DNA of 64,000 nt, taken from positions 1-64,000 of the forward strand of contig NZ_JAFIQT010000005.1 in the NCBI RefSeq assembly GCF_017355935.1. The letters run 5' to 3'. Source of the DNA: Telluribacter humicola (GTDB lineage: Bacteria; Bacteroidota; Bacteroidia; Cytophagales; Spirosomataceae). Positions 18,743-28,206 of the stretch are shown piece by piece. The notes beneath the pieces were generated by a model that was given only the letters and a program-made list of their open reading frames with translations, searched no databases and was not told the origin of the DNA. A program made the position numbers and the translations under genes. Each line of letters starts with the position of its first letter. The stretch's first letter is position 1.

Positions 18743-19993
18743 CTACTTGAACAAATCCTTAAAGCTTCTCACGGTAGCGTTGTTGATCAAAGGCTTAGCC
18801 CAGAATCCAATACTAAGTATATACCCAAGGGTGAAGAGGTTAAAGAGCATAGCCATCCGGAGTCCGACAACTTCTCCCAGTCCCCCGATAATTAGCGGGA
18901 CTACTGCCCCTCCGGCTATACCACTGCAGAGTATACCTGAAAACGTACCGTGGTGATTGGGTACCGAATTGAGCGCCAGCGAAACTATAATGGACCACAT
19001 CACCGAAGCAAAGAATCCCGTGATCGGAAAAGCAAAAATGGCGGTCTCCCTTGATCCGAACAGCGCCACCAGTAACGCCACGACCGCTCCCACCGTAAAT
19101 GCCATAAGTACCCGACGGCTGTCAAAAAATTTGAGCAGTACCAGCCCCAGTACACAACCAATCGTCAGCAGGCCCCAGAAGTAGGACATCACACTGGCTC
19201 CCGTAGTAGCCGGATCCACCTCGTGGTAGGTTTGCAAAAACTTGGAGGCCCAGTTGGCAATACCCTGCTCCGTACCCACGTATGAAAAGATCCCCAGGAA
19301 AAAAAGTAGTACCATCCGGTTAGACAGCAACTCCCGGAAGGTTTCACCCGTACCCATACGTTCATCATCACGCAGCTCAACGGCCGGAAATCGTACCACA
19401 GCAATGACCAGTACCATCAGTAAAGCAATCAGAGCAAACACCCAGTAGAGCGATACCCACTTCATTTCGGCCGGCACCACACTATTGAACAGACTCATAA
19501 TCGGAGAGCTTTCGCCTGAATGTACATTACGTACCAGGTAGCTGTACAGCAGGGGGCTCAGGAAGGAGGCTCCTCCAAAGAAAAGCTGCGCCAGTACGGA
19601 GTTAAAAGCAAAGTTTTCCTCTCCCCCCGCTACCCGTAGCAGAGGATTAATAACCACCTGCAGCATGGCCATACCTATACCAATCAGAAACAGGGATGTC
19701 AGGGCGATAGGGAAGCTGGGTACCAGGGCAAAGAGTAAGGCACCGGCAAAGGCAATCACAAAAGCCCAGAATAAGACTTTTTTCTCCCGGTACTTCTCGG
19801 TCATAATACCCGATGGAATGGACATGACCCCATAAGAAACAAAAAAGGCAAAGGGTAAAAAACCGGCGAGACCAATACTGAGGTCAAAGCTATCAACTAT
19901 GTCAGGGATAATGGGGCCGAGGATGTTGCTCAGGAAGGAGATGACAAAGAATATGATAAAGATTAAGAATACCAGCAGGGAATTTCTTTTCAT
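18743..19993 (-). CDS. MFS sugar transporter (FucP/NagP-like)
   Basis: 416 residues with twelve hydrophobic segments. The N-terminus FVISFLSNILGPIIPDIVDSFDLSIGLAGFLPFAFFVSYGVMSIPSGIMTEKYREKK and the segment GIGMAMLQVVINPLLRVAGG match the sugar:proton symporter branch that includes fucose permease and the N-acetylglucosamine transporter NagP. It sits between a ROK kinase and a XylR-type regulator, with a GH20 gene upstream, so a hexosamine or related monosaccharide is the likely cargo. Confidence 0.9.
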   Translation of the reverse strand: MKRNSLLVFLIFIIFFVISFLSNILGPIIPDIVDSFDLSIGLAGFLPFAFFVSYGVMSIPSGIMTEKYREKKVLFWAFVIAFAGALLFALVPSFPIALTSLFLIGIGMAMLQVVINPLLRVAGGEENFAFNSVLAQLFFGGASFLSPLLYSYLVRNVHSGESSPIMSLFNSVVPAEMKWVSLYWVFALIALLMVLVIAVVRFPAVELRDDERMGTGETFRELLSNRMVLLFFLGIFSYVGTEQGIANWASKFLQTYHEVDPATTGASVMSYFWGLLTIGCVLGLVLLKFFDSRRVLMAFTVGAVVALLVALFGSRETAIFAFPITGFFASVMWSIIVSLALNSVPNHHGTFSGILCSGIAGGAVVPLIIGGLGEVVGLRMAMLFNLFTLGYILSIGFWAKPLINNATVRSFKDLFK

Positions 19994-20108
19994 ACAATTG
20001 GTAAATAACTTTTAGCAGGGTTAGGATGATAAGTTATAGCAGTACCCAAGTAAAGTACTCTCTGAAATATACGAGAAAAAGCAAAAGGCTAAACGGAACA
20101 GGCTCCTT

Positions 20109-20972
20109 TTATACGTGATTAGCCGTATGAGTTTGATTCAGCGCCTGGTGTACCAGCGCTGCTGCCCCGAGTAGGGCGATACAATCATCCTGGGAGCGCA
20201 GAATCTTCAATCGCTTTACGGACTGAGGAAATGCAAAGTCGTCGAGACTATGATGCATCGCCTCCTTAAAGTAGTCGTAGCCTTTAGCGATAGAACCACC
20301 CAGTATGACTACCTCCGGATCATACGCATAGATGACGGCTTTGATGGCGAAACCCAGATGTACCCCAAACTCCTCCCAGATCTTCAGGGCTCGGGTACTT
20401 CCCTTACGGGCGGCCTTATGCGTTTCGTAGGCAGTCAGGCCGTGCTTCTTTTCAAAAAAGTTGCTGCATACGTAGTACTCCAGGTTCTGATCCAGGTAAG
20501 GCAGCATACCTATCTCCCCTGCCCCACAGTTGTGCCCCATATATAGGCGGTTGTTGGTGATGAGTCCTGATCCCAACCCCGTACCTATGGTTATTCCGAC
20601 TACGGAGCTGTACTCCTTAGCCAGTCCGAACCGATGTTCGCCCAGGGTAAAGCAGTTAACGTCGTTGTTAATGAACACGGGTAGTCCAAACTCTTCTTCC
20701 AGTATTTTTCTAAGCTCTACCCGCTCCCAGGAAGGTATATTGACAACATTATAGACGATTCCGTTTTTGATATCAACTACGGAAGGTACCCCTATCCCAA
20801 TTCCCTTGACCGGCAGTTTGGTATACGGCCTGATCAGATCCAGGAGTTGAGAAACAGTAGCCTGCTCCGAATCCTTGTTCTGCAGGGATACAATGGATAG
20901 CTGAGTTATAGCGCCGTCCTTCTCAATGCCAGCCCGGATGGTACTCCCTCCTAAATCTACACCAATAGTCAT
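20109..20972 (-). CDS. ROK-family sugar kinase (hexosamine/glucose kinase-like)
   Basis: 287 residues. TIGVDLGGSTIRAGI is the phosphate-1 loop, INNDVNCFTLGEHRFG carries the catalytic Asp region, and VGITIGTGLGSGLI is the phosphate-2/ROK signature region, followed by GHNCGAGEIGMLPY. The adenosine-binding segment is VVILGGSIAKGYDYF. The CxCGxxGC zinc motif typical of many ROK proteins is absent; only scattered Cys occur. This is seen in some N-acetylglucosamine, N-acetylmannosamine and glucose kinases. The neighbouring NagX-like, GH20 and MFS genes favour a hexosamine as substrate. Confidence 0.9.
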   Translation of the reverse strand: MTIGVDLGGSTIRAGIEKDGAITQLSIVSLQNKDSEQATVSQLLDLIRPYTKLPVKGIGIGVPSVVDIKNGIVYNVVNIPSWERVELRKILEEEFGLPVFINNDVNCFTLGEHRFGLAKEYSSVVGITIGTGLGSGLITNNRLYMGHNCGAGEIGMLPYLDQNLEYYVCSNFFEKKHGLTAYETHKAARKGSTRALKIWEEFGVHLGFAIKAVIYAYDPEVVILGGSIAKGYDYFKEAMHHSLDDFAFPQSVKRLKILRSQDDCIALLGAAALVHQALNQTHTANHV

Positions 20973-21455
20973 TGTGGATGTATGGTATTATGGCGCCCGA
21001 TGCTGACTTTATAACACTTAGCCAAACGAGCCATTTGTACAAATACAATAATTAAACAGTCGATACCATTACACTTTCACTCCCTAAATCACAGAAATTC
21101 AATGCGTTTTCTAAATGAACAGGCAACTGTAAGTCAATCATGAAAATTACATTTTCCATATAGGACATTTTGGCCCTTATGCCTGATGTACGTATTTCTT
21201 TCAGGATTGTAATCTAGGATGCCCATGATGAATCGGCTAAGAGGTATACCTCAAAGCGCAGGATAAGTACTATTGACCAGTTAGAATTAATTCAGTACAG
21301 GCTGAATGAAGCATCAAATAAATAAGGTTCAACTAGCAGACCAGTAGCCACTGCTAGTAATGAAATGGCTGAAAAGTAAGTAAAAGATTCACAAGTAGTA
21401 GCACAAAGAGCTTTGTAGCCAGATGCGCAAGTCATGAACGTATAAGATTACACCA
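20973..21455. other. 483-nt intergenic stretch between GH20 and ROK genes
   Basis: There is no plausible coding frame. It contains a 26-bp site at 21157-21182 that recurs downstream of the parB-like gene (see separate entry), and a weak dyad CTAGCAG / CTGCTAG near 21331-21357 that could be a 3' hairpin of the GH20 transcript. Otherwise featureless. Confidence 0.5.
21157..21182. repeat. Dispersed 26-bp dyad site, copy 1 (candidate partition site)
   Basis: Twenty-five of 26 bases match 37810-37835, with one G/T difference. The core read on the minus strand is GGGCCAAAATGTCC. It lies in non-coding DNA, unlike the two copies inside the parB-like gene. Function is inferred only from its association with that gene. 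Confidence 0.6.
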
Positions 21456-24074
21456 TTACCTCCTGGTCAGTACTTCCCGGGGCTTTACAAGCGTGGTACG
21501 GCTGGATCTGCCGGAGGCGTCGAAACTTTTGAGCTTTACGGTACCTGATACACGTACCGGCTTAGAGTATAGGGTAGATTCCAGATTGGGTTCGGAGCCA
21601 TCGGTGGTGTACCGTATAGCCAGTCCAGGTAAGGCTACGTTGGCGCTTAGAGTACCTTCTTCAATGACAGCCCCTGGGAGTGGCAAACGGTAGTTGTACC
21701 CGCCGTTTAGTATAGCTAGCCGCGGCAGCTCTTTTTGTGCCAGTGTATTGGCAAATCTATTCCATCCTGTCTGTATTTCCTCTTCACGTTTTTTGGGGTC
21801 GTTGTTGCTCTCCCATTCTCTTTCCGGTGACCAGGCGCTTTCGGCAAACCCCAGGAGTTTGGGCAGCAGGTAGTACTCCATCATGTCACGCCCTTTGATG
21901 GTTTCGCCCCAAAGTTGTGCTTCAAGTCCCAGTATGTTTTTGCGTGCTTCGGGTTTGAGAACCTCCCAACCCGCAGGTACCTTGCCCGTATCCAGAGTTT
22001 TACCCATAGAGGTAGTATAGGTAGTTTTGTACATCTCGTAGGGGGCAAAGGTCCAGGCTTTACGCGTATCAACAAATCCGGCCCAATACAACCCCGGCTC
22101 CTTAGGATCATTGGAATACGCCAGATCGAAGTAGAAGTTGGATACGTTACATAGTACTACAGGATAACCCGCATTGGCCAGCCGGTACCCCAGGTCCGGG
22201 TAGTCGAACATGTTGTTCCAGATGTAGGGTACTACCTTTCGCCCCACAAACTCCGGATTAGGTGCCATTTTGCCGGTAGCGGTTTTGATCAGTACTGTCT
22301 CTTCCCAGGCATGTACGGTCAGGTTTCGCTTTTCGAGGCGCTTGAGTAGTTCTCTGAAAAAGTAGGTCTGCAGGTTCCTGGGATCTTTGATATCAGGCAG
22401 AGTTTCCAGCAACCGGCTGGCCATGGGTGAACGGGTCCAGGCACCTTCGGGTACCTCATCTCCCCCGGCATGGATCACATCCATCTTCAGACCCGCCTCC
22501 TGGTACATCTTCGCCATTTCATCCACTACTTTCTCATAAAAACGAAAAGTCGATTCCCGCGCCACACTCACTACGTTATCTTTATACCCCTGTGCCGACA
22601 GGTACACCGATTTATCATCCGGATCAATAAGACGGTACTCTTCGGCTTCCTTTTCTTTTCCTGCCTTCATCAGCCGCTGGTACCGGGCCTCCATGGCCTT
22701 GATAGCAGCCCGGGCGTGTCCCGGGAGGTTCAGCTCTGGTATAACCTTGATATGCCTTTCGTTGGCATATTTAAGAATTTCGATAAAATCTTTCCGGGTA
22801 TAGTACCCACTTCCGTGCTTTCCGGTTTGGTATGCCACCGGTCCCGAACCGTAGGCGGGGTGCATGACCGAATCATCCATAGAGGCAGTATGCATACGCT
22901 GCGCACCTACCTCCGTCAGCTCGGGCAAGCCATCAATCTCCAGGCGCCAGCCTTCATCTTCGGTCGTGTATAACAGGAAATGGTTGATCTTGTAAAATGC
23001 CAGCAGATCCAGGATACGAAAAATGGATTCTTTAGTCTGGAAGTTGCGACTCACGTCCAGGTGCAGACTGCGAAAATCAAAACGGGGGGCATCCTCCACC
23101 AGACTAAAAGGGAGCTGAATAGATCTGGAATAAGCAAGGTAGTGCTCAGCCGGGATCATAGCCAGCAGGCTCTGTACCCCATAAAAAGCCCCCGCCGGAT
23201 CACCGGCGGTGATGGCTATACCACTTTCACCAATCTGTAGACGGTAAGCCTCCTTCTCTTTGTTGTTAACACTCACATTCCCCGTTCTCAGATAAATACC
23301 CATGGGTGCCACCTGTGGAGTACTACTAGCCCGAAAACTGCGGCCGGTAAGGGCTTCCAGTTTTGTTTTCAGAAACAGAGCCTCGTTTTCAAATCTTTTC
23401 TCATAATGTATAGTCAGGCGGCCATCGAGGGGAAAAGTACGGGTCCCGGTCACGACGCGTACCGGGGTAGGTATAATCTTAAGAATGGCTTCACTATCTA
23501 ATTCATTCAGCCCCAGGTTCTCCTGATAGGTCTGTTCGGGAGTAGGCAAGGGTTCCAGATCATCCCGGCTTCTACGGATCTGCTCGTCCCTGACAAATGG
23601 CTTGATCTTGTAATCATCTACCTGTACGATCTGTTGTTTTTTGCCATAATATACAAAGTACAAACCTACCGGCGCGTCCGTTTCCTTAATCACCCCTTCG
23701 GTACCCTTGTACCTGATTTCGATCGTAGCACCGGGCTCCAGTTTGAATCCCCGCTCAGGTACTAGTTTGTAGTAGTCTCCGTTGATATGCTGGATGGAAG
23801 CAGGCTGCGGATTGGAATGGGCCACAATAGGCCGGGGAGCCATGTTGAAGAAAAGCGCCCAGTTCTCATCGCCTAGTGTCAGTTTGCTGTTGTTGGTCAT
23901 GACGAACATAGCCTCAAACTCATCATTCTTCTGCGTCAGATTGCTTACTAGTTCCCAAGTCACCGACACATGAGGTTCGGTTTCGGAAGCCGTTTTCCCA
24001 GACGACAAGCACCCTACCAAACCCACTATACTGAGCAGGAATAAGGCTATATATATGTTTTTTATCATCTTCAA
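21456..24074 (-). CDS. Glycoside hydrolase family 20 beta-N-acetylhexosaminidase lipoprotein
   Basis: 872 residues with a lipoprotein signal ending LVGC. The N-terminal part (about 35-165) is a chitobiase-type carbohydrate-binding domain (VTWELVSNLTQKNDEFEAMFVMTNNS). The GH20b domain follows (about 205-330, IIPTPVRVVTG), then the TIM barrel from FDFRSLHLDVSRNF. The catalytic Asp539-Glu540 pair lies in HAGGDEVPEGAW, and the substrate-assisted mechanism needs a 2-acetamido group. A chitobiase-type C-terminal domain ends the protein (IRYTTDGSEPNLESTLY). It removes terminal GlcNAc or GalNAc from chitin or N-glycan fragments. It is divergent from the NagX-like gene 73 bp away. Confidence 0.95.
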   Translation of the reverse strand: MKMIKNIYIALFLLSIVGLVGCLSSGKTASETEPHVSVTWELVSNLTQKNDEFEAMFVMTNNSKLTLGDENWALFFNMAPRPIVAHSNPQPASIQHINGDYYKLVPERGFKLEPGATIEIRYKGTEGVIKETDAPVGLYFVYYGKKQQIVQVDDYKIKPFVRDEQIRRSRDDLEPLPTPEQTYQENLGLNELDSEAILKIIPTPVRVVTGTRTFPLDGRLTIHYEKRFENEALFLKTKLEALTGRSFRASSTPQVAPMGIYLRTGNVSVNNKEKEAYRLQIGESGIAITAGDPAGAFYGVQSLLAMIPAEHYLAYSRSIQLPFSLVEDAPRFDFRSLHLDVSRNFQTKESIFRILDLLAFYKINHFLLYTTEDEGWRLEIDGLPELTEVGAQRMHTASMDDSVMHPAYGSGPVAYQTGKHGSGYYTRKDFIEILKYANERHIKVIPELNLPGHARAAIKAMEARYQRLMKAGKEKEAEEYRLIDPDDKSVYLSAQGYKDNVVSVARESTFRFYEKVVDEMAKMYQEAGLKMDVIHAGGDEVPEGAWTRSPMASRLLETLPDIKDPRNLQTYFFRELLKRLEKRNLTVHAWEETVLIKTATGKMAPNPEFVGRKVVPYIWNNMFDYPDLGYRLANAGYPVVLCNVSNFYFDLAYSNDPKEPGLYWAGFVDTRKAWTFAPYEMYKTTYTTSMGKTLDTGKVPAGWEVLKPEARKNILGLEAQLWGETIKGRDMMEYYLLPKLLGFAESAWSPEREWESNNDPKKREEEIQTGWNRFANTLAQKELPRLAILNGGYNYRLPLPGAVIEEGTLSANVALPGLAIRYTTDGSEPNLESTLYSKPVRVSGTVKLKSFDASGRSSRTTLVKPREVLTRR

Positions 24075-24147
24075 GGGCGGTTAAGTAGCCTGTATAGTAC
24101 TGAAAGCAGTAATCAAATTACTACTAATCAACAAAATTTCTAAAACT

Positions 24148-25251
24148 TTGATAATGGAGCGCCCCCGAAACCGTCTGATTTCGCTCGACGCCATGCGTGG
24201 CTTTACCATTGCAGCCATGATACTGGTAAATTTTCCAGGGGATGGCGACCAGGTATACCCTACGCTGAAGCACTCGGTCTGGAACGGATTAACCTTTACG
24301 GATCTGATCGCTCCCTTTTTTCTATTCATCGTGGGCGTCTCCATCGCCCTGGCATATGGCAGAAAGCAAGATGAAGGAAAACTCGGCTCGGGGGTATACC
24401 GGAAAATTAGTATTCGCTCGCTGAAGATCTTTGCCGTAGGAATGTTCCTGAACCTCCTGCCCAACTTTGAGTTTGCCGAACTACGCTGGACGGGTACTCT
24501 CCACCGGATAGCCATTGTGTTTCTGGTATGTGCCCTGCTGTTCTTACGTACCACCTGGCGGGCACAAGCCTTTATTGGAGCTCTGATCCTCATAGGCTAC
24601 TGGCTGGCTATGACCCTGATTCCAACACCCGGTACGGGGCGGGTCATGCTGGAGCCGGGGGTAAACCTGGCCGCATGGGTTGACTCTCAGTACCTGCCGG
24701 GCCGGATGTGGCAGGGAACCTGGGACCCGGAGGGGATCCTGAGTACCTTTCCCGCCATCGCAACGGGTATCACGGGTATGCTGGCCGGAAGGCTCTTGTT
24801 TAGTAGTAATGACCAGGGCCGCAAGGTAAACTACCTGATGACGTCCGGACTCTTCACCGCTGCACTGGGATACTTCTGGGGGCTCCTTTTCCCGGTGAAT
24901 GAAAATCTATGGACCAGTTCCTTTGTATTGGTCACATCAGGTATGGCCTCCCTCCTACTGGGCGCAATGATCTTCCTGGTTGATATGCTGGATCGAAAAG
25001 GCGGTATGGCACCGGGTATTATATTCGGGGCTAATGCCATCACGGTGTACGTTCTGGCCGATATTCTTTCCATCCCCTTTTACCAGATTCCCTTCGGAGG
25101 CTCCCCCCTGAATGATCATGTTGTGGCTGGACTTACCACGGCAGGAGTAGCTCCAAAGCTTGCTAGTATGACGTGTGCCCTCATCTTTGTGGGCATCAAC
25201 TTTATCCCGGCCTACCTGCTTTACCGTAAAAAAGTCTTTATTAAACTATGA
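24148..25251 (+). CDS. NagX-like membrane protein (DUF5009/HGSNAT-type acyltransferase family)
   Basis: 367 residues with about ten membrane segments. RLISLDAMRGFTIAAMILVN followed by FTDLIAPFFLFIVGVSIALA, and a conserved His in TLHRIAIVFL, mark the family that includes lysosomal heparan-alpha-glucosaminide N-acetyltransferase and bacterial NagX. NagX occurs regularly in N-acetylglucosamine utilisation clusters, and acetylation of glucosamine across the inner membrane has been proposed. Together with the GH2 glucosaminidase-like enzyme (free glucosamine) and GH20 (GlcNAc), such a role would be coherent here, but it is inferred. Confidence 0.9.
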   Translation: MIMERPRNRLISLDAMRGFTIAAMILVNFPGDGDQVYPTLKHSVWNGLTFTDLIAPFFLFIVGVSIALAYGRKQDEGKLGSGVYRKISIRSLKIFAVGMFLNLLPNFEFAELRWTGTLHRIAIVFLVCALLFLRTTWRAQAFIGALILIGYWLAMTLIPTPGTGRVMLEPGVNLAAWVDSQYLPGRMWQGTWDPEGILSTFPAIATGITGMLAGRLLFSSNDQGRKVNYLMTSGLFTAALGYFWGLLFPVNENLWTSSFVLVTSGMASLLLGAMIFLVDMLDRKGGMAPGIIFGANAITVYVLADILSIPFYQIPFGGSPLNDHVVAGLTTAGVAPKLASMTCALIFVGINFIPAYLLYRKKVFIKL

Positions 25252-25442
25252 TTCATTGCCTTAGCAGGAGTCACAAGTTATCAGAAGTAATATTCTGCTC
25301 TAAGAAACTACGAAATCAAATGCTGCAAATAGCCTGAATCATAATTAAGAAGGTACTACTGATTAGAGACTCCGGGTAGAAGCCTTTAGTTTTTATATAT
25401 AATCCTAATCAGGAGCCTTTACTTTAACCTTGTTCAGCTATT

Positions 25443-26420
25443 ATGTTACAATTGATGAAATTGCCTGAGGGGCTGTGGCCCGTAATGCTTACCCCTTTCA
25501 CTAAATCAAATGAGGTAGATCTGGACGGGCTGGAAAGGCTAACGGAATTCTATATTGATGCCGGTTCCAATGGGTTATTCGCCAATTGCCTTTCGAGTGA
25601 GATGTACCAGATGACTGAAGAAGAGCGTCTGTTGGTAACGTCACAGGTAGTGAAGCATAGCAATGAGCGGGTGCCGGTGGTAGCCACGGGTACATTCAGC
25701 CGGTCAGTAACTGAGAATGTCGAATTTATCAGGAAGATCCATGATACCGGTGTACAGGCTGTGATACTGATCACCAGTATGCTGGTCGAGCCGGATGAAG
25801 GAGAAGACGTACTTCGCCAGAGACTGGAACAAATCCTGGAACAGACCGGGCAGGTACCCTTAGGAGTATATGAATGTCCGGTACCCTATAAGCGTTTGCT
25901 GAGCCCGGGCCTGATGCAGTGGATGGCGCAGACGGGCCGCTTCCTGTACCACAAAGACACCAGTTGCCACTCAGGAGCCATTGAGCATAAAGCGCAGGCC
26001 ATTAAAGACTCCGATTTTAACCTATACAATGCCGATACCACCACCGCCCTTGATTCGCTGGATGCGGGAGCCAGTGGTATTTCCCCTATATCCGCCAACT
26101 ACTATCCCGAGCCTTACCGCTACCTGCTGGATCAGTACAGGAAGTATGGAAGAAATGAGGAAGTAACCCGGCTGCACGCCCACCTGACCATGATGGACCG
26201 GGTCACGCACAGCTTCTATCCCTATGCGGCCAAGCTGTTCCTACAGCAACGTGGGCTGAAGATCGAAACTACCACTCGCGTGCCTTGTGAAACGATGCCA
26301 CAGGTGGATCGCCTCCGCTTCCAGGCGCTTATGGATTCTTTCCAGTCTCTGGCCAGTCAGCACGGTTTCCCGCTGGTGTTACAACCTGCTCAGTACTCGG
26401 ACATAACTACCTCCCTCTGA
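25443..26420 (+). CDS. Dihydrodipicolinate synthase/N-acetylneuraminate lyase-family aldolase
   Basis: 325 residues, a TIM-barrel class I aldolase. Lys171 in FLYHKDTSC is the likely Schiff-base residue and Tyr in GVYECPVPYKR the proton relay. The usual GTTGE substrate loop is replaced by NCLSSEMY, which argues against a housekeeping DapA and for a sugar-acid substrate. The gene is followed after a single base by a sodium:solute symporter, so they form a translationally coupled pair. A sialate or another 2-keto-3-deoxy acid is a reasonable guess. Confidence 0.88.
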   Translation: MLQLMKLPEGLWPVMLTPFTKSNEVDLDGLERLTEFYIDAGSNGLFANCLSSEMYQMTEEERLLVTSQVVKHSNERVPVVATGTFSRSVTENVEFIRKIHDTGVQAVILITSMLVEPDEGEDVLRQRLEQILEQTGQVPLGVYECPVPYKRLLSPGLMQWMAQTGRFLYHKDTSCHSGAIEHKAQAIKDSDFNLYNADTTTALDSLDAGASGISPISANYYPEPYRYLLDQYRKYGRNEEVTRLHAHLTMMDRVTHSFYPYAAKLFLQQRGLKIETTTRVPCETMPQVDRLRFQALMDSFQSLASQHGFPLVLQPAQYSDITTSL

Positions 26421-26421
26421 T

Positions 26422-27939
26422 ATGAATCTGCAACTCACGGATCTGCTGGTATTTGTGCTTTATATGGGTGGTATCACCCTTTTTGGAAGCTCTTTTTACT
26501 CCAAAAGCAACTCGTCATCCGCCTTTACGCTTGGTAACAGCAACTTCCCCGCCTGGGTAGTGACCATGTCCATCTTCGCGACCTTTGTGAGTAGTATTAG
26601 TTTTCTGGCCCTGCCGGGTACAGCTTACCTATCCAACTGGAACGCCTTTGTATTCAGTCTGTCCTTGCCGATTTCGTCCATGATGGCGGTAAAGTTTTTT
26701 GTACCGCTCTATCGTAAGATCAACAGCCCATCCGCTTACGCCTATATGGAGATGCGTTTTGGGCTCTGGGCCCGGATTTACGTGTCGGCCTGCTACCTGC
26801 TTACCCAAATTATGCGGATCGGTACTATCCTATATCTGTTGGCGCTGCCGGTCACGACCCTGCTGGGCTGGGACATCCAGACTATTATCATTGTGACAGG
26901 CCTTACAGTCATGGTTTATTCGCTGCTGGGGGGGATCAATGCGGTTATGTGGACAGATGCCATACAGGGGATCATTCTGATATGCGGGGCATTGCTATGT
27001 CTTTTTTACATCTGGTACCTGATGCCCGGTGGCGTCGAACAGGTTTTTACCATTGCCAGTCAGGATGATAAATTCAGTTTGGGTAGCTTTGGGTCAAGCC
27101 TCACTGAGTCTACTTTCTGGGTAGTACTAATCTACGGTATATTTATCAACCTCCAGAATTACGGCATTGACCAGAATTACGTACAACGGTATATGGCTTC
27201 GCGTTCGGACCGCGAAGCCAAACGTTCCGCTTTTTTTGGCGGGTTATTGTACCTGCCGGTCTCGTTCCTGTTCTTTCTGATTGGTACTTCCCTGTATTCC
27301 TACTACACAGCCGTCCCGGCTGATCTTCCGGTAGTACTCCGTGATGCAGCTATGAGCGACCGGGTTTTCCCCTACTTTATAGTCAATAAACTACCTCCGG
27401 GTCTCACGGGCTTACTGATTGCCTCCATATTCGCGGCAGGTATGAGTACCGTATCGACGAGTATCAATAGCTCGGCTACCGTTTTCCTGACCGACTACTT
27501 CAAGCGCTTCAGCCGCACAGAAGTCACGGATCAGACCTCTATGCGGGTTTTGTATGGTACTTCGCTGGGTATAAGTATACTGGGTATACTCATAGCCATT
27601 GCCATGATCAATGTCAAAAGTGCACTGGACGCCTGGTGGAAAATGGCCTCTGTATTTAGCGGGGGCATGCTGGGCTTGTTTCTGCTGGGAGCATTCGTAG
27701 ATAAGATCAACCGAAAAGGAGCCATCGCAGGCGTGATTCTGGGGCTGATCGTGATCCTCTGGATGAGCCTCTCCCCTATCCTGTTTACGGACAGTACATC
27801 CAAACAATTCGTCAGTCCCTTCCATGGCTATCTGACCATTGTTTTTGGTACTACGACCCTGTTCCTGACCGGTTTTCTCTCTTCATTCTTGATCAAAAAC
27901 AAAAATAAAGAAACCGCTCCCGTATACGAGCCGGAATAA
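26422..27939 (+). CDS. Sodium:solute symporter (SSS family)
   Basis: 505 residues with about thirteen membrane helices. Family markers are FVSSISFLALPGTAYLSNW, YLLTQIMRIGTILYLLALP, VYSLLGGINAVMWTDAIQGIIL, NYGIDQNYVQRYMAS and LLIASIFAAGMSTVSTSINSSATVF, covering sodium and substrate sites. It begins one base after the lyase stop codon, so it probably imports that enzyme's substrate. Sialic-acid symporters of this family (SiaT/NanT-like) are the closest functional idea, but the substrate cannot be read from sequence. A terminator follows. Confidence 0.93.
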   Translation: MNLQLTDLLVFVLYMGGITLFGSSFYSKSNSSSAFTLGNSNFPAWVVTMSIFATFVSSISFLALPGTAYLSNWNAFVFSLSLPISSMMAVKFFVPLYRKINSPSAYAYMEMRFGLWARIYVSACYLLTQIMRIGTILYLLALPVTTLLGWDIQTIIIVTGLTVMVYSLLGGINAVMWTDAIQGIILICGALLCLFYIWYLMPGGVEQVFTIASQDDKFSLGSFGSSLTESTFWVVLIYGIFINLQNYGIDQNYVQRYMASRSDREAKRSAFFGGLLYLPVSFLFFLIGTSLYSYYTAVPADLPVVLRDAAMSDRVFPYFIVNKLPPGLTGLLIASIFAAGMSTVSTSINSSATVFLTDYFKRFSRTEVTDQTSMRVLYGTSLGISILGILIAIAMINVKSALDAWWKMASVFSGGMLGLFLLGAFVDKINRKGAIAGVILGLIVILWMSLSPILFTDSTSKQFVSPFHGYLTIVFGTTTLFLTGFLSSFLIKNKNKETAPVYEPE

Positions 27940-27957
27940 AGCACTACATTAGTAGAG

Positions 27958-28001
27958 AGCGGACGGTTGTGGGCATTGCGCTGACAGCCGCCCGCTTTTT
28001 T
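27958..28001 (+). terminator. Intrinsic terminator after lyase-symporter operon
   Basis: The stem AGCGG-A-CGGTTGT pairs with ACAGCCG-C-CCGCT (one mismatch, one G:U) and is followed by six T. It lies about 20 nt after the symporter stop codon. Confidence 0.75.
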
Positions 28002-28135
28002 GTTGGTGAACTTATTTGATTCTGTGAGTTTACTAATTGAGAATCTACCGTAAATTGTCTGTTGGCACCATCTACTCTCAGGTTGTAAATTACATTCAAT
28101 TGGCAAATCAGTGCCTCAAATCAGTAAATTGATTT

Positions 28136-28143
28136 TACTTTTG
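28136..28143 (+). promoter_or_regulatory. -7 promoter element TACTTTTG for the malic enzyme gene
   Basis: TACTTTTG matches TAnnTTTG and lies 63 nt before the maeB ATG. The -33 TTTG is not evident. Confidence 0.4.
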
Positions 28144-28206
28144 ATCCGAAAAAGCACCTAGAGCAAAACTATCTCTGCTATTGAGACACTTCATTCAACA
28201 AGTACC

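Noticed and set aside
24081-24593. 170-residue frame antisense to the NagX-like gene
   Set aside because: Arg/Pro/Ser-rich composition of a shadow frame; the plus-strand protein is a clear family member.
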